In this document: piece by piece, positions 9,811 through 18,872 of the stretch
Layout: each line of letters opens with the position of its first letter
How positions within the stretch are numbered: the first letter of the stretch is position 1
Program-made: the position numbers and the translations under genes
Assembly: GCA_039105265.1 (NCBI GenBank)
Contig: JAPFFF010000008.1
Span: 930,001-994,000, forward strand
Length of the DNA: 64,000 nucleotides
Reading direction: 5' to 3'
From: Tritrichomonas musculus
Taxonomy: Eukaryota; Parabasalia; Tritrichomonadida; Tritrichomonadidae
The notes under the pieces: model-generated
Databases searched by the model: none
What the model was told of the DNA's origin: nothing
What the model saw: the letters and a program-made list of their open reading frames with translations, nothing else

Positions 9811-10774
9811 TAATGGTCGAAATGGATCAAAAACGTATCAAATATGGATCAAAATCGCATGGTTACTAAACATGGTACATATCGTGTTAGAGTTAACCCA
9901 CTAACCAACGAAGTGATTCATGAGTGATTCTGATCGATTTCACATATGTTGTGATCGATTAATGATGTATCCGCATGTGATGTGTCCGCATATGATGTAT
10001 CCGCATGTGATGATGTATCCGATGATGATGTATCCATGTGTGTTTTACCTGTATATGATGTATCTGTATATGATGTATTCGACAATGCTGTATCCGCATG
10101 TGTGATGTATCCGCGTGTGATGTGTCCGCATATGATGAACCATCCACTTATATTCACATCTGTTATATCCTCATATGATGTATCTGTTTATGTTGTATCC
10201 GCATATGTTGTAATCGATAAGATGTAACCGCATATGATGTAATAGATAATGCGTATCCGTATATGTTGTATCTGTATATGATGTATCCGCATATGCTGAT
10301 ATAATCTGTATATGACGTATCCGATGATGTATCCGCATATGTTGCATCTGTATATGATGTACTCACATATGATATGATCGATAAGTTATATCCGCATATG
10401 TTGTTATCGATAAGTTATATCCGCATATGATATATCCGCATATGATGTATTCGATAAGATGTATCCGCATGTGTTGTATCCGCTTATGTTGCATCCGCAT
10501 ATGGTGTATCCGATAAGATGTATCTGTATATGATGTATCTGTATATGATGTATCTGTATATGATGTATCTGTATATGATGTATCCGTATATGGTGTATCC
10601 GATAAGTTATATCCGCATATGATGTATTCGATAAGATGTACTCACATATGTTGTGATCGATAATGATGTATCTGTTTATATTGTATCTGTATATGATGAA
10701 CCATCCACTTATATTTGTATTCGATTCGACTGTTACCGATCAAAAATAGATATGTTACCAATGGAGTGATTCAC

Positions 10775-11194
10775 TTAGTATTTGGATTGTATTCTAGTGA
10801 CATACTTAAACGATTTGGTATGTGGATCATAGTATCTGGACTTGTATGTGTCACTCTCTTCTGGTTTGGTGGTACTCTGTCGTGGAACTGTTCGTGATAC
10901 ATTGCAGAGTTTGCCATTACGTTTGGTGAATCGTTTTGTCGATTGTGGTATATCTTCATTAAGTGTTCTACTGTCGAACTTACTAGCATTTGGATTACGA
11001 CGAAACAGGGTGTTGAGGGTCTTATAATCTTGTTTGGTTGTTAACTCGGTGATAGCTCGTTTAAGTACTGATAAGTCATCGGTAGTGTATAACTCTTCGA
11101 GAGTTGGTTGTCCATTGTATGGAGTTTGCTTTGCAAATGATGGATTCTTGGTCTTACTCATTTCGATGGAATTAAACTTACACAGATAACGCAT
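10775..11194 (-). CDS. Small element-encoded protein, family A (139 aa), right copy
   Basis: Translates to exactly the same 139 residues as 6827-7246 because it lies in the right palindrome arm. Complete identity after the arms acquired a 401-bp insertion and repeat-number changes suggests recent duplication or continued gene conversion between arms. The gene runs leftward toward the palindrome centre. Role unknown, as for the left copy. Confidence 0.55.
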   Translation of the reverse strand: MRYLCKFNSIEMSKTKNPSFAKQTPYNGQPTLEELYTTDDLSVLKRAITELTTKQDYKTLNTLFRRNPNASKFDSRTLNEDIPQSTKRFTKRNGKLCNVSRTVPRQSTTKPEESDTYKSRYYDPHTKSFKYVTRIQSKY

Positions 11195-11280
11195 AAATGT
11201 TAATTTCGATACTATAATTAGCTAGCTGTGTTGGTATAGTTGTTGGATCATGATCATCTTTTTGGTCTCATCATGTCTTA

Positions 11281-11731
11281 GTTGGATCGTTTACATCAGA
11301 TGTTATAGTTGGATCGTTTACATCAGATGTTATAGCTGGATCGTTTACATCAGATGTCTTAGTTGGATCGTTTACATCAGATGTCTTAGTTGGATCGTTT
11401 ACATCAGATGTTATAGTTGGATCGTTTACATCAGATGTTATAGCTGGATCGTTCACATCAGATGTTATAGTTGGATCGTTTACATCAGATGTTATAGTTG
11501 GATCGTTCACATCAGATGTTATAGTTGGATCGTTTACATCAGATGTTATAGTTGGATCGTTTACATCAGATGTCTTAGTTGGATCGTTTACATCAGATGT
11601 TATAGTTGGATCGTTTACATCAGATGTTATAGCTGGATCGTTTACATCAGATGTCTTAGTTGGATCGTTTACATCAGATGTTATAGTTGGATCGTTTACA
11701 TCAGATGTCATAGTTGGATCGTTTAAGATAA
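11281..11731 (-). repeat. 27-bp minisatellite, about 17 copies
   Basis: The unit GTTGGATCGTTTACATCAGA plus TGTTATA or TGTCTTA repeats head to tail. Because the unit is a multiple of three and lacks stops in some frames, both strands are open across the array. Leftward it encodes NDPTITSDV units ending at a TGA in the 11271 region. That frame extends upstream to a hydrophobic stretch but has no ATG before an upstream stop, so I treat this as a repeat and not a gene. It replaces the helicase-coding region at the equivalent position on the left side. Confidence 0.8.
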
Positions 11732-11794
11732 GTTTGTTGGTGTTGTTGTTCGTTAATGAGCGACTCTTAACGGTACAAACCAAAAATAATAGAC

Positions 11795-11917
11795 CTACTG
11801 CGCAGATGATCCTACGCAAGTGCCCATTCGAGGGGTCTTATGATCGTATAACATAGTGTTCAGTGTCATTGGTTTCAGTTGGATAAAATTTTCATGTAAT
11901 TCACATACCAAATCCAT
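11795..11917 (-). CDS. 40-codon chimeric ORF started inside the right TIR
   Basis: The right TIR contains the same ATG and first ~26 codons as the helicase gene, after which the sequence diverges and stops at 11795. It is a by-product of TIR duplication: a helicase N-terminus fused to a short unrelated tail. It would be transcribed if the TIR carries the helicase promoter. Any product is probably non-functional or at most a short decoy; not a confident gene. Confidence 0.3.
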   Translation of the reverse strand: MDLVCELHENFIQLKPMTLNTMLYDHKTPRMGTCVGSSAQ

Positions 11918-12380
11918 CGTTTATACATATAGTCATTCATTATATGCTACAATAGTCATTCATTATCTGCCACTATTAGTTCTACTTTATTGGACACAAT
12001 CTCGATAATGTCGTATATGAGTATAGCTATGGAATTGTTTAGAAACGGTTTCATATTAATATAGCCGATTTCGCCTATTATAATAGTTTATTTAGCCATT
12101 ATTTTAGGTTATCGCTATTAGTATTGTCATATATAGACATATATTTATAGTCTTGTGCCACAAGTAGCACTAAATTAAATACCAAAACAGCTGATTTTTG
12201 GGGGTTTTCGTCAATTAAATTAGCTGTCACGCGACTGTGGCGGGTATATATACTAATTTGGTCGAGGATGACAAAAATGACAATTTTTGGTAGACTGAAT
12301 GAATTAGAGCTAGGGGAGTGAGCGAAGCGAACGTGTGCGTAAGATACGTAGTATCTGTAGCACCCCCTAGTATTGCTACT
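11841..12380 (-). repeat. Right terminal inverted repeat of the 8.7-kb element
   Basis: 540 bp, reverse complement of 3676-4215, aligned end to end without indels. It ends CTACT and is followed by ATAT (12381-12384), matching ATAT at 3672-3675. Confidence 0.9.
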
Positions 12381-12560
12381 ATATTGCAAATTAAATAATT
12401 TTTTTAAATAAAGATGTTGTTAATATTTCGGATCTTCAGAAAAAACACTTTAATTTTTACTTCCAAATTCGATGTATATATTTTTAAATAAAATGAGAAT
12501 TGGTTTTAATGTAGCTATGATTAAAATAAAAAAATCATTCCAAATGATTATGTGAGATAT
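12381..12560. repeat. Continuation of the ~240-bp tandem repeat after the insertion
   Basis: Begins ATATTGCAAATTAAATAA exactly as in the uninterrupted unit at about 3430 and continues through the GCTATGATTAAAATAAAAAAATC landmark before diverging near 12560. The interval 12561-12802 is AT-rich with no recognised feature. Confidence 0.8.
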
Positions 12561-12802
12561 GAAATTAAAAGTGGTGCAGTAAAATTATAATACGCTTTTT
12601 TATTATCCTGTCATATGTTTTTTATTCTTTAAAATTTAAACTATTTTTGTTTTAATTAGTATAATTATTCTGTCATTCTGAATTAAAAAAAAAATAGCTA
12701 CATTAATTAAAACCATTGACTTTTAATGCGAGATATGATAAATTCATATAAATAAAGAAGGAAAAAAAAGATATAAAAATGAAAATGTAGATATTTTTCA
12801 AA

Positions 12803-14766
12803 TTATGCTATTGTTTGATGTAAATGAATAATTCCATTGTGAATTAAAGTCAGTATTGAGCTTGGGCGGCCATTTATAAAAATTTCTTTATCTTGAATTT
12901 GATAATGAGTATTGACATATTGGACAATTTTTTCTCTGTCTTTTTCTTTTATATGACCAAATCGTTTGATCATATCGATTGCAAAATTTTTATCTTGCGT
13001 CTCAATTGATTGATATTGTTGTGTTCTTGTTTCGCTTTGAATTGTAACATAATCTACAATTAATTCTGAGGGTTGTGAATTTAAATTGAGTTTTATTTGA
13101 GGACAATCTGGGAATTCAAATCCAAGAAAAATTCTATGGCAACAAGGAATATCTAAATGAAAATTTGAAGAAAGTAATTTGTTTTCTGAACATCGGCAAG
13201 AGTCGACTGTTGTATTATAGAAAGTAATTTCTTGATTTATCCTATTTCCTAAAAGTAGTGCATTTAAGTGATTAAACGTCTTCCTTTTATTATAATAAAA
13301 ATTATGCTCTATTTCTTTTTGAAAATTGTGGATTTTATGTAATAATCTTGCTGATACATCATATAAAGAAGACCAAAATTTTTTCTTCTTTTGGTCTTTT
13401 GGTTTAAATGGCCATGACAAGATTCAAGAGAATTAGTTGTTGATGGCATATTGAGATTGATTCTCTCAATTAATGCAATTTTTTCCCATTTCTTTTGGTC
13501 ATTAATAATAATTGTATTATCAGTAAAGATTAAACCGACTTTTTTGAGAAGTTTATCACGTAAAGTAATTAAATTTTGATCTGTAATTTCTGAAAAAATT
13601 TTCGAATAATGAATAAAAGCATTGTTAAGTTCAAAAAGAGTTGTGCACTTTAATATAACATTTAGAGCGAAAGAAATTGGATTTAATTTTAAATTCACCA
13701 TTAAATGCCTAAAACAAAATACATGCTGAATATGATTATCTAAAAATAACGACTTAAGGGCAGGACCTTGATCACTTTCAAATGTATATTGTTTTAAATC
13801 AATATGAAAAAGATTTTGAAATGCGTTGAAATGATTTTGGTATATCTCGACATTTTCTGAAAAGCCAAAAGAAAAGGAAAGTGGCAAGCCACCATTCATC
13901 GAACTTGCCATTAAAATACTGGTTACATAGTAAGGAAGGACACGCCAAGTAGTGTCCAACAAAAGGCCATTTACAATTTCTGAATTATCGGTTAAAATTG
14001 AATTCGAAAATGGCAGAACAAAAATTCCACCTATAACGTAGTATTTTTCGCCTTGATATGAAATTTTAGCTAATCTTTTTTTTATCGGTGACTTTTGAAT
14101 AATTAAATGTAAAAATCCATTTAAATTTTGTTTTAATAATTCTAAAGAATTAATTGTTTTTTCTTTTTTTGTTGGTATGAATTCTTCGATGAATTCTCTA
14201 ATTGAAAATGTATCATCATTTATCGGAAGTCCTGATAATTGTATTTTTTTGGAGAAATATCTGAAAATATCTGAAAAATCTTGTTGAATACAAAAAACCA
14301 AAGGTTTGTGTAAAAATAAATATCGCGTTCCATCATTTGGATTTTGTATGTAATAATTAAAAAAAATATGTTTTTGATATTTTAGATTTTTTCTAATTCT
14401 ATTCCATCCCGCCAAAAAAGAATGATAAAAAGATTCATGTTCAGTAAAATAAAGTCTAATAAAGTCAATATTTGCATGAACACTTATTTTACAACCAATT
14501 TGAATAACAAAATAAGCTTGAGGGAAAGCAATAGATCTAAAAATGAACTTTGTATGATAATCTTTTCCTGTAACTCCTGTGATAAAAGGATGATTATCAT
14601 CTTTTTTAAACTGGTAAAAGTTATTGATAAAGCATGATAATATTGAATAATTCCATTCTATATTTTGAGGAGTTATTTCGAAGCTGTGTAGAGGATGTGT
14701 ACCTACAAAGCAATCTTCAAGAAATGTTGATGTCCTGAATTCAATAAAGCATAAGCTGCACTGCAT
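12803..14766 (-). pseudogene. Mutator-like (MULE) transposase, frameshifted
   Basis: Two leftward frames, 14766-13309 (485 codons) and 13420-12803 (205 codons), overlap and together make one transposase. The first holds the DDE-type core: Asp271 in LLLDTTWRV, Asp332 in ESDQGPALK followed by CFRH at 351-354, and Glu448 in TNSLESCHG, as expected for a MULE transposase that cuts and joins DNA at long terminal inverted repeats. The frame breaks just after Glu448 at a short A-run (KRRKNF versus KKKKFW readings near 13385-13395). The second frame carries a Cys/His cluster (C-x-C ... CCH) resembling a SWIM-type zinc site. One indel explains the break, so decay is recent. It sits 1.1 kb inside the right arm of the 957/16247 inverted repeat, which may be its own TIRs. 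Confidence 0.75.
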
Positions 14767-15069
14767 TTTATTAAACTGCCATAAGGCCGACCTTGTAAAT
14801 TGAAAGCTTTTAGTTTATTGTTTTATTTTTTTTTCAGAAATTAAAAAAGACAGCAGTTATACTGGTAATATAACTTTTTGTGAACTTTTATTTTGACAAA
14901 AATTATAATTTTTGAAGGGAAAAAATTGAATATAAAAAATTAAAAAAGTGCGTAATATAAAATCTACCAAATTTTTTTATAAATATCTTAAATTTAAATA
15001 GGTTAAATTTAAAATAAAAAATATACATAAGAATTATATTATGCATTAATGTTATAATATTGATTTCAA
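14767..15069. other. AT-rich upstream region of the MULE relic
   Basis: No gene. Probably the 5' flank of the transposase. Leftward open frames here are AT-rich and have no recognisable similarity. Confidence 0.4.
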
Positions 15070-15430
15070 TTAAATTTATAGGGCCAATTTTTCTAGGAAT
15101 GCTTAGATTTTTAAATTTCATTTTTTTTGTTTAATACCAAACAAAACAAAAGATATATAGAGGAATTAAAATCAGTTATCAAATGTGCATAATAAGAGTT
15201 GGATAAGCATACATTTTAATAAAAGATGGTTGAAATATCTTGATTTTAATAATTAGGCAAAGTTGCATAAAATCGGGAAATAATAGTTTTTTTATAATAA
15301 TCATAGTATATTTTTTAATTCACTTTATTTTCATTACGATTTAACAATAAGAAACCATATTTTTTTGCATTTTTTTATGAAAATTTGAAATTGAGGGGAA
15401 TTAATTATAACGTATTTTTTCTTCAGAATT
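15070..15430. repeat. Diverged dispersed repeat, copy B (copy A at 2560-2935)
   Basis: Shares ordered landmarks with 2560-2935: TAGGGCCAATTTTTCTAGGA, TATCTTGATTTTAATAATTAG, GCAAAGTTGC and AAATTGAGGGGAATTAAT. No intact gene. Confidence 0.4.
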
Positions 15431-15899
15431 TTATAAAATAAAAATAAAATTACCCCCGGCGAGCTATTCAGATTAATAAGAAAATATGTATATATACATG
15501 TTGAATATAATAAAAATATAAATAGTTATCCCTATGAAATTCACCAGAGCTCCGTATATTTTTATATTATATTTATTATTTTTTTAAATACTAATATCTC
15601 TATAAATTAAAAAAATATTTTATATATTATATTAAAACTATATATATAATTTACTTTATATAAAAATAAATAATATTAAAATGAACAATATTTCAGAACT
15701 AATTAGAAATTTCCAAAATACCATTTTTTCCCACTTACTTCTGCAAACATTAAAACGACCTAATAATTAAATATGATGTATAGCATTAGGTATGCATTAT
15801 ATTATATTAAAAATAACATCGATTTGATTAACAATTTAGTGAAAAAATTCACTTTTTTAAATTAAAAAATACGTTATTTTTAGTTCTCGCACTTCTAAA

Positions 15900-16247
15900 A
15901 AAACTATTTATTCAAACTATCTCATCGCCAGCGATTTAGGATAGGCTAAAAATACTCAATATTGTTAAATCAATCTGTTTTAAACACGCAAATCATAAAA
16001 TTAATTGTTTTAATTGACTTTTATTTTTGATCGTCCAACCTGATATCTTTTTGTATGGATTTATAAACGTTCATTTCATCCGTTATTTTAACTCATGTTA
16101 GTTTGTTGATAATTTGCTATTACTTAAAAAATCAAATTATTCATTATTTGCTGGAAAAAAAGCAAATAAAATTATTTTTTCCCTTAACGTCTTTTTGTCA
16201 GATTTTCCTTAAAAATGAACATTTTACCTAATATGAACAGTACTATA
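15900..16247 (-). repeat. Right arm of ~348-bp long inverted repeat
   Basis: Reverse complement of 957-1304 at very high identity. The boundary is set by loss of similarity outside CTATATAG at 16243-16250. The sequence between 15431 and 15899 is AT-rich and without a gene. Confidence 0.75.
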
Positions 16248-16406
16248 TAGAATATAAAAATTTTCAAAAATAAACTTTTTTTTTAAAATAAATCAGGAGA
16301 GAATAAGAATATTTGACTTTTAAATCCTTATAATTTCATATGAATAAAAAAATGATTTTATCATTAAATTTTGGGGAATACTTATCGCCCCCAATACTTA
16401 TTGACC

Positions 16407-16442
16407 CCGGAGGTTAAGGTCAATATTGACCTTGTATCGTAC
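16407..16442. repeat. 36-bp repeat containing an 18-bp perfect palindrome, copy 1
   Basis: CCGGAGGTTAAGGTCAATAT and the following bases are repeated in the same orientation at 17240-17275. Within it AAGGTCAATATTGACCTT (16416-16433) is a perfect palindrome. The two copies flank the small gene at 16843-17160. Confidence 0.6.
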
Positions 16443-16842
16443 ATCAGAAAAAAAAGTTCGAAACTTTTTTGCACTTTTGCAAAAAATACCATGAGTAGCT
16501 ACTCATGCTTTTTTCACTTTTTTATTTAATGTTTTGAGCTCTTTTTTCTAATATTGTAGTTAACACTAATAGATATTTTTTAAAAATTAATGTTGTATTG
16601 AGCGTTTTAGAAAATAGTAATATTTTGTCATTTATTTTAAATTTAGTTATAATTTATTTTTTTCATATTAACATATTTATACAAAATTTAAATTTATATA
16701 AAATTTAATTTTTTTATTTAATATAATAAGATAATTTCATTTTTACATTTTTCATGAATTCTCACAAAAGTTAGTTTCAATAAAAATCTCAAACTAGTTT
16801 TAAATTGAGAGAAAAATACAAAATTTTGTATTATTTTATACG

Positions 16843-17160
16843 ATGCTTATGGATGTGAAAAGGGCTATTGATGTCTTCTTTCAATATAGTCAAGATCTCA
16901 ACCCCAGTCCCTCTAAAAAAAAGATTTTGTGGTGTATAGGAACTGTTTTCTTTTGCCTTTTCATATATTTTTTTTATAGAACAACAATATGTATTTATTC
17001 ATATGGCGAGCAAAAATCTTTCCAATCTATTTTTATGATTTTGACATTTGCTACATTAATGGTATGGGCATCATGTTTTAAACACATTTTATTTCCTTAT
17101 TGTCAATCTTTTAGAAATCGAATTATTGGGCAAACCGAAGATAATGCTCTTCAGATTTAA
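16843..17160 (+). CDS. Small two-helix membrane protein, hypothetical (105 aa)
   Basis: No family recognised. Residues ~28-48 (ILWCIGTVFFCLFIYFFY) and ~64-84 (FMILTFATLMVWASCF) are hydrophobic and long enough to span a membrane; both ends are hydrophilic. The open frame is isolated in AT-rich DNA and lies between two copies of a palindromic 36-bp repeat. It has an ATG preceded by an A/T-rich leader. It could be a genuine small gene or a chance frame in T-rich DNA. Confidence 0.35.
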   Translation: MLMDVKRAIDVFFQYSQDLNPSPSKKKILWCIGTVFFCLFIYFFYRTTICIYSYGEQKSFQSIFMILTFATLMVWASCFKHILFPYCQSFRNRIIGQTEDNALQI

Positions 17161-17239
17161 ACCAAGGAAATCAAATAATAATAAAAATGGTGATGTTTAA
17201 ATCCTCTTTTTTTATTCATTTGAAAGTTGATATTTTTAT

Positions 17240-17275
17240 CCGGAACGGTTGAGGTCAATAATGACCTTGTATCGT
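17240..17275. repeat. 36-bp repeat containing a palindrome, copy 2
   Basis: Matches 16407-16442; the palindrome is imperfect here (GAGGTCAATAATGACCTT). It lies 80 bp downstream of the small membrane-protein frame. Confidence 0.6.
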
Positions 17276-17674
17276 ATTTGGAAAATTCATAAATTTTTGT
17301 GATGACTAATCTTATGAATAATCTGGAAGTGTTTTTTTTAATAGTAAAGTCAAATACAACTTTGCCTGTCATTATATTCGTTTACATAGCATGAGATTTA
17401 GATTCCTTTGACATATTTATTGACAAGCACCAATCATATATTTAGGAGTGAAATTGTCTTGTCAGTTTCGAGAAAATTTTGAAACAATTATTAATCTGAT
17501 TTTTGTGTAAGTCACTTATTTTGGGAAATTTATCATTGATTTATAATTAATATTATAATTATCAACAATATATTTTTCAAAATATAAACAGATTTAATGA
17601 ATTGGGGAATAAAAGATGAACCAAACTGAGTTTTTTTAAAATTTTTTCAAAAATTGTGATTTTTTTTGGGAAAA

Positions 17675-17687
17675 AAAACAAAAAACA

Positions 17688-17718
<31 letters not shown>

Positions 17719-17915
17719 TCTAATTTGCTCACAGCAGTTAAGATAAAAATTGGCTTTTATCTTTGAGATCGATTGAGATTAAATGATATTGATTGAGATA
17801 GAATGATATTCAATGTCATTCAATGAGATTAAATGATATTGATTGAGAATGAATGAGATTGATGATATTGATGAGATTAAATGGTATTGAATGAGATTGA
17901 TGGGATTAAATGAGC
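17675..17915. repeat. Poly(A) tract and GAGATTAAATGATATT microsatellite
   Basis: A run of CA and A (17675-17718) is followed at 17765-17915 by an irregular array of TGAGATTAAATGATATTGAT units. No gene is supported across it; the rest of 17276-17999 is AT-rich without a recognised feature. Confidence 0.6.
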
Positions 17916-17999
17916 TTATATCTAATAAATCTTTTGTTGCAATAAAAAATGGATTAAGAATTAACAAAAACGATAGAAAACAAGAGAATTTGATAAAAA

Positions 18000-18281
18000 A
18001 TGATCAAAACAATGATTGGATTAGGAGTAAACATTTTTGAACCAAATCCATATGCATCATTTTGGATTCAAAAAACTTTACATAACGAACATTTAAGTAT
18101 TGAAATTAATGAACAAAAATTCATTAGTCTTGTTTGTAAATTACTTGTTAGTAATAAACAAGGTGCTTGGAATGAAAATACAATTTACCAAGAATTAAGT
18201 GCTTTCAAAAAAAAAAAAAAAAAAAATGCTAAAGAAGATCTCAATGATTTAAATGAATCAATACCAGATTCTGTCATCTAA
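18000..18281 (+). CDS. Hypothetical protein with poly-Lys run (93 aa)
   Basis: No family recognised. The frame reads normally (Trp, Cys, His and Pro are present) through NPYASFWIQKTLHNEHLS and has a run of lysines coded by a long A-tract near residue 70, a place where frames slip easily. In-frame stops lie just upstream of the ATG. It probably represents a fragment of a larger gene. It overlaps a leftward coding-like frame at 18258-18434. Confidence 0.3.
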   Translation: MIKTMIGLGVNIFEPNPYASFWIQKTLHNEHLSIEINEQKFISLVCKLLVSNKQGAWNENTIYQELSAFKKKKKKNAKEDLNDLNESIPDSVI

Positions 18282-18434
18282 GTTTTCTGCAATCAAAATA
18301 TTGTCAATTGGAAAATGATGAGTATATTTAAATATATAATTATTACATAATTCTTCCTTATTCTTTATTTCTTCTGATAAACTATCGTTTTCATTTTTCG
18401 TATTTATAAGTTCAGCAACTAAGCTATCTGTCAT
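18258..18434 (-). pseudogene. Leftward coiled-coil fragment (58 codons)
   Basis: Reads MTDSLVAELINTKNENDSLS and then Lys/Glu-rich helical sequence, followed by FKYTHHFPIDNI. The second half is the region repeated at 1749-1826, where it is not in frame. It looks like the start or end of a coiled-coil protein with the remainder missing. The interval 18435-18872 is AT-rich and includes the hexosaminidase promoter region. Confidence 0.3.
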
Positions 18435-18872
18435 TTAAAAAAATGGTATTACAGTTTTACTTCACTTTATTGATTTTTTGAAGGCAACACTTGTTGTTTT
18501 TAGATCAACATAAAATAAATAAATAATTATTATTATGATATTTAAATAAATAATTAAAACCTTTTTTTTCTTTGAGATAATTATATTTTTAAATAATTTT
18601 AGACAACCATTTATTCATAGAAATTATTTGATAACTCACATAGAATTAGTCAGCTTATTTTTCTAGAATTTTCAAAAAGCGGAGCTATTGTTTTTATTTA
18701 AAATAAAGTTATTTCAAAAAATAAAATATATATACACAAAAATATTATTTTAATATATTATAGTTCAAATTAAAAGTATAAAAATAAAATTTATGTTTTT
18801 ATTAAATAGTTTTAATACAATATATATTAATAATAAATATTTAAATACACACAGAAATAAAATTTTACAAGG

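Larger units (their letters stand above)
8926..11251 (-). repeat. Right arm of the giant internal palindrome
   Basis: Reverse complement of 6769-8718 plus a 401-bp insertion. It contains the mirror copies of both short-repeat arrays and of the 139-aa gene. The outer end (11232-11251) meets the segment homologous to 6427-6455 directly, because the 313 bp at 6456-6768 have no counterpart here. Confidence 0.9.
3676..12380. mobile_element. 8.7-kb Maverick-like element with 540-bp TIRs and a giant internal palindrome
   Basis: The element starts AGTAG and ends CTACT. It has 540-bp terminal inverted repeats that align without indels, and is flanked by a 4-bp ATAT duplication judged against the intact neighbouring tandem repeat. 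It carries an SF2 helicase gene, two genes of a small-protein family (one duplicated by the palindrome), iteron-like arrays, and two palindrome arms around a 207-bp spacer. No polymerase, integrase, ATPase, protease or capsid gene is visible, so it is probably non-autonomous for integration. The AGTAG terminus matches the Maverick that begins at 57642, and long TIRs are typical of Mavericks. The 4-bp duplication is shorter than the 5-6 bp usual for Mavericks. Base and codon usage is less AT-rich than the flanks. Confidence 0.75.

Noticed and set aside
11271-11819. Secreted repeat protein with hydrophobic N-terminus (NDPTITSDV repeats)
   Set aside because: The frame has no ATG (it would have to begin at TTG) and an in-frame stop lies shortly upstream. 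The open frame is explained by the 27-bp minisatellite.
12099-12389. 96-codon leftward frame in the right TIR
   Set aside because: Lies across the TIR and its end; no protein-like features, and the same DNA at the left TIR is non-coding upstream sequence.
957-16247. LTR retrotransposon
   Set aside because: The end repeats are inverted, not direct, and no reverse transcriptase or gag is present.
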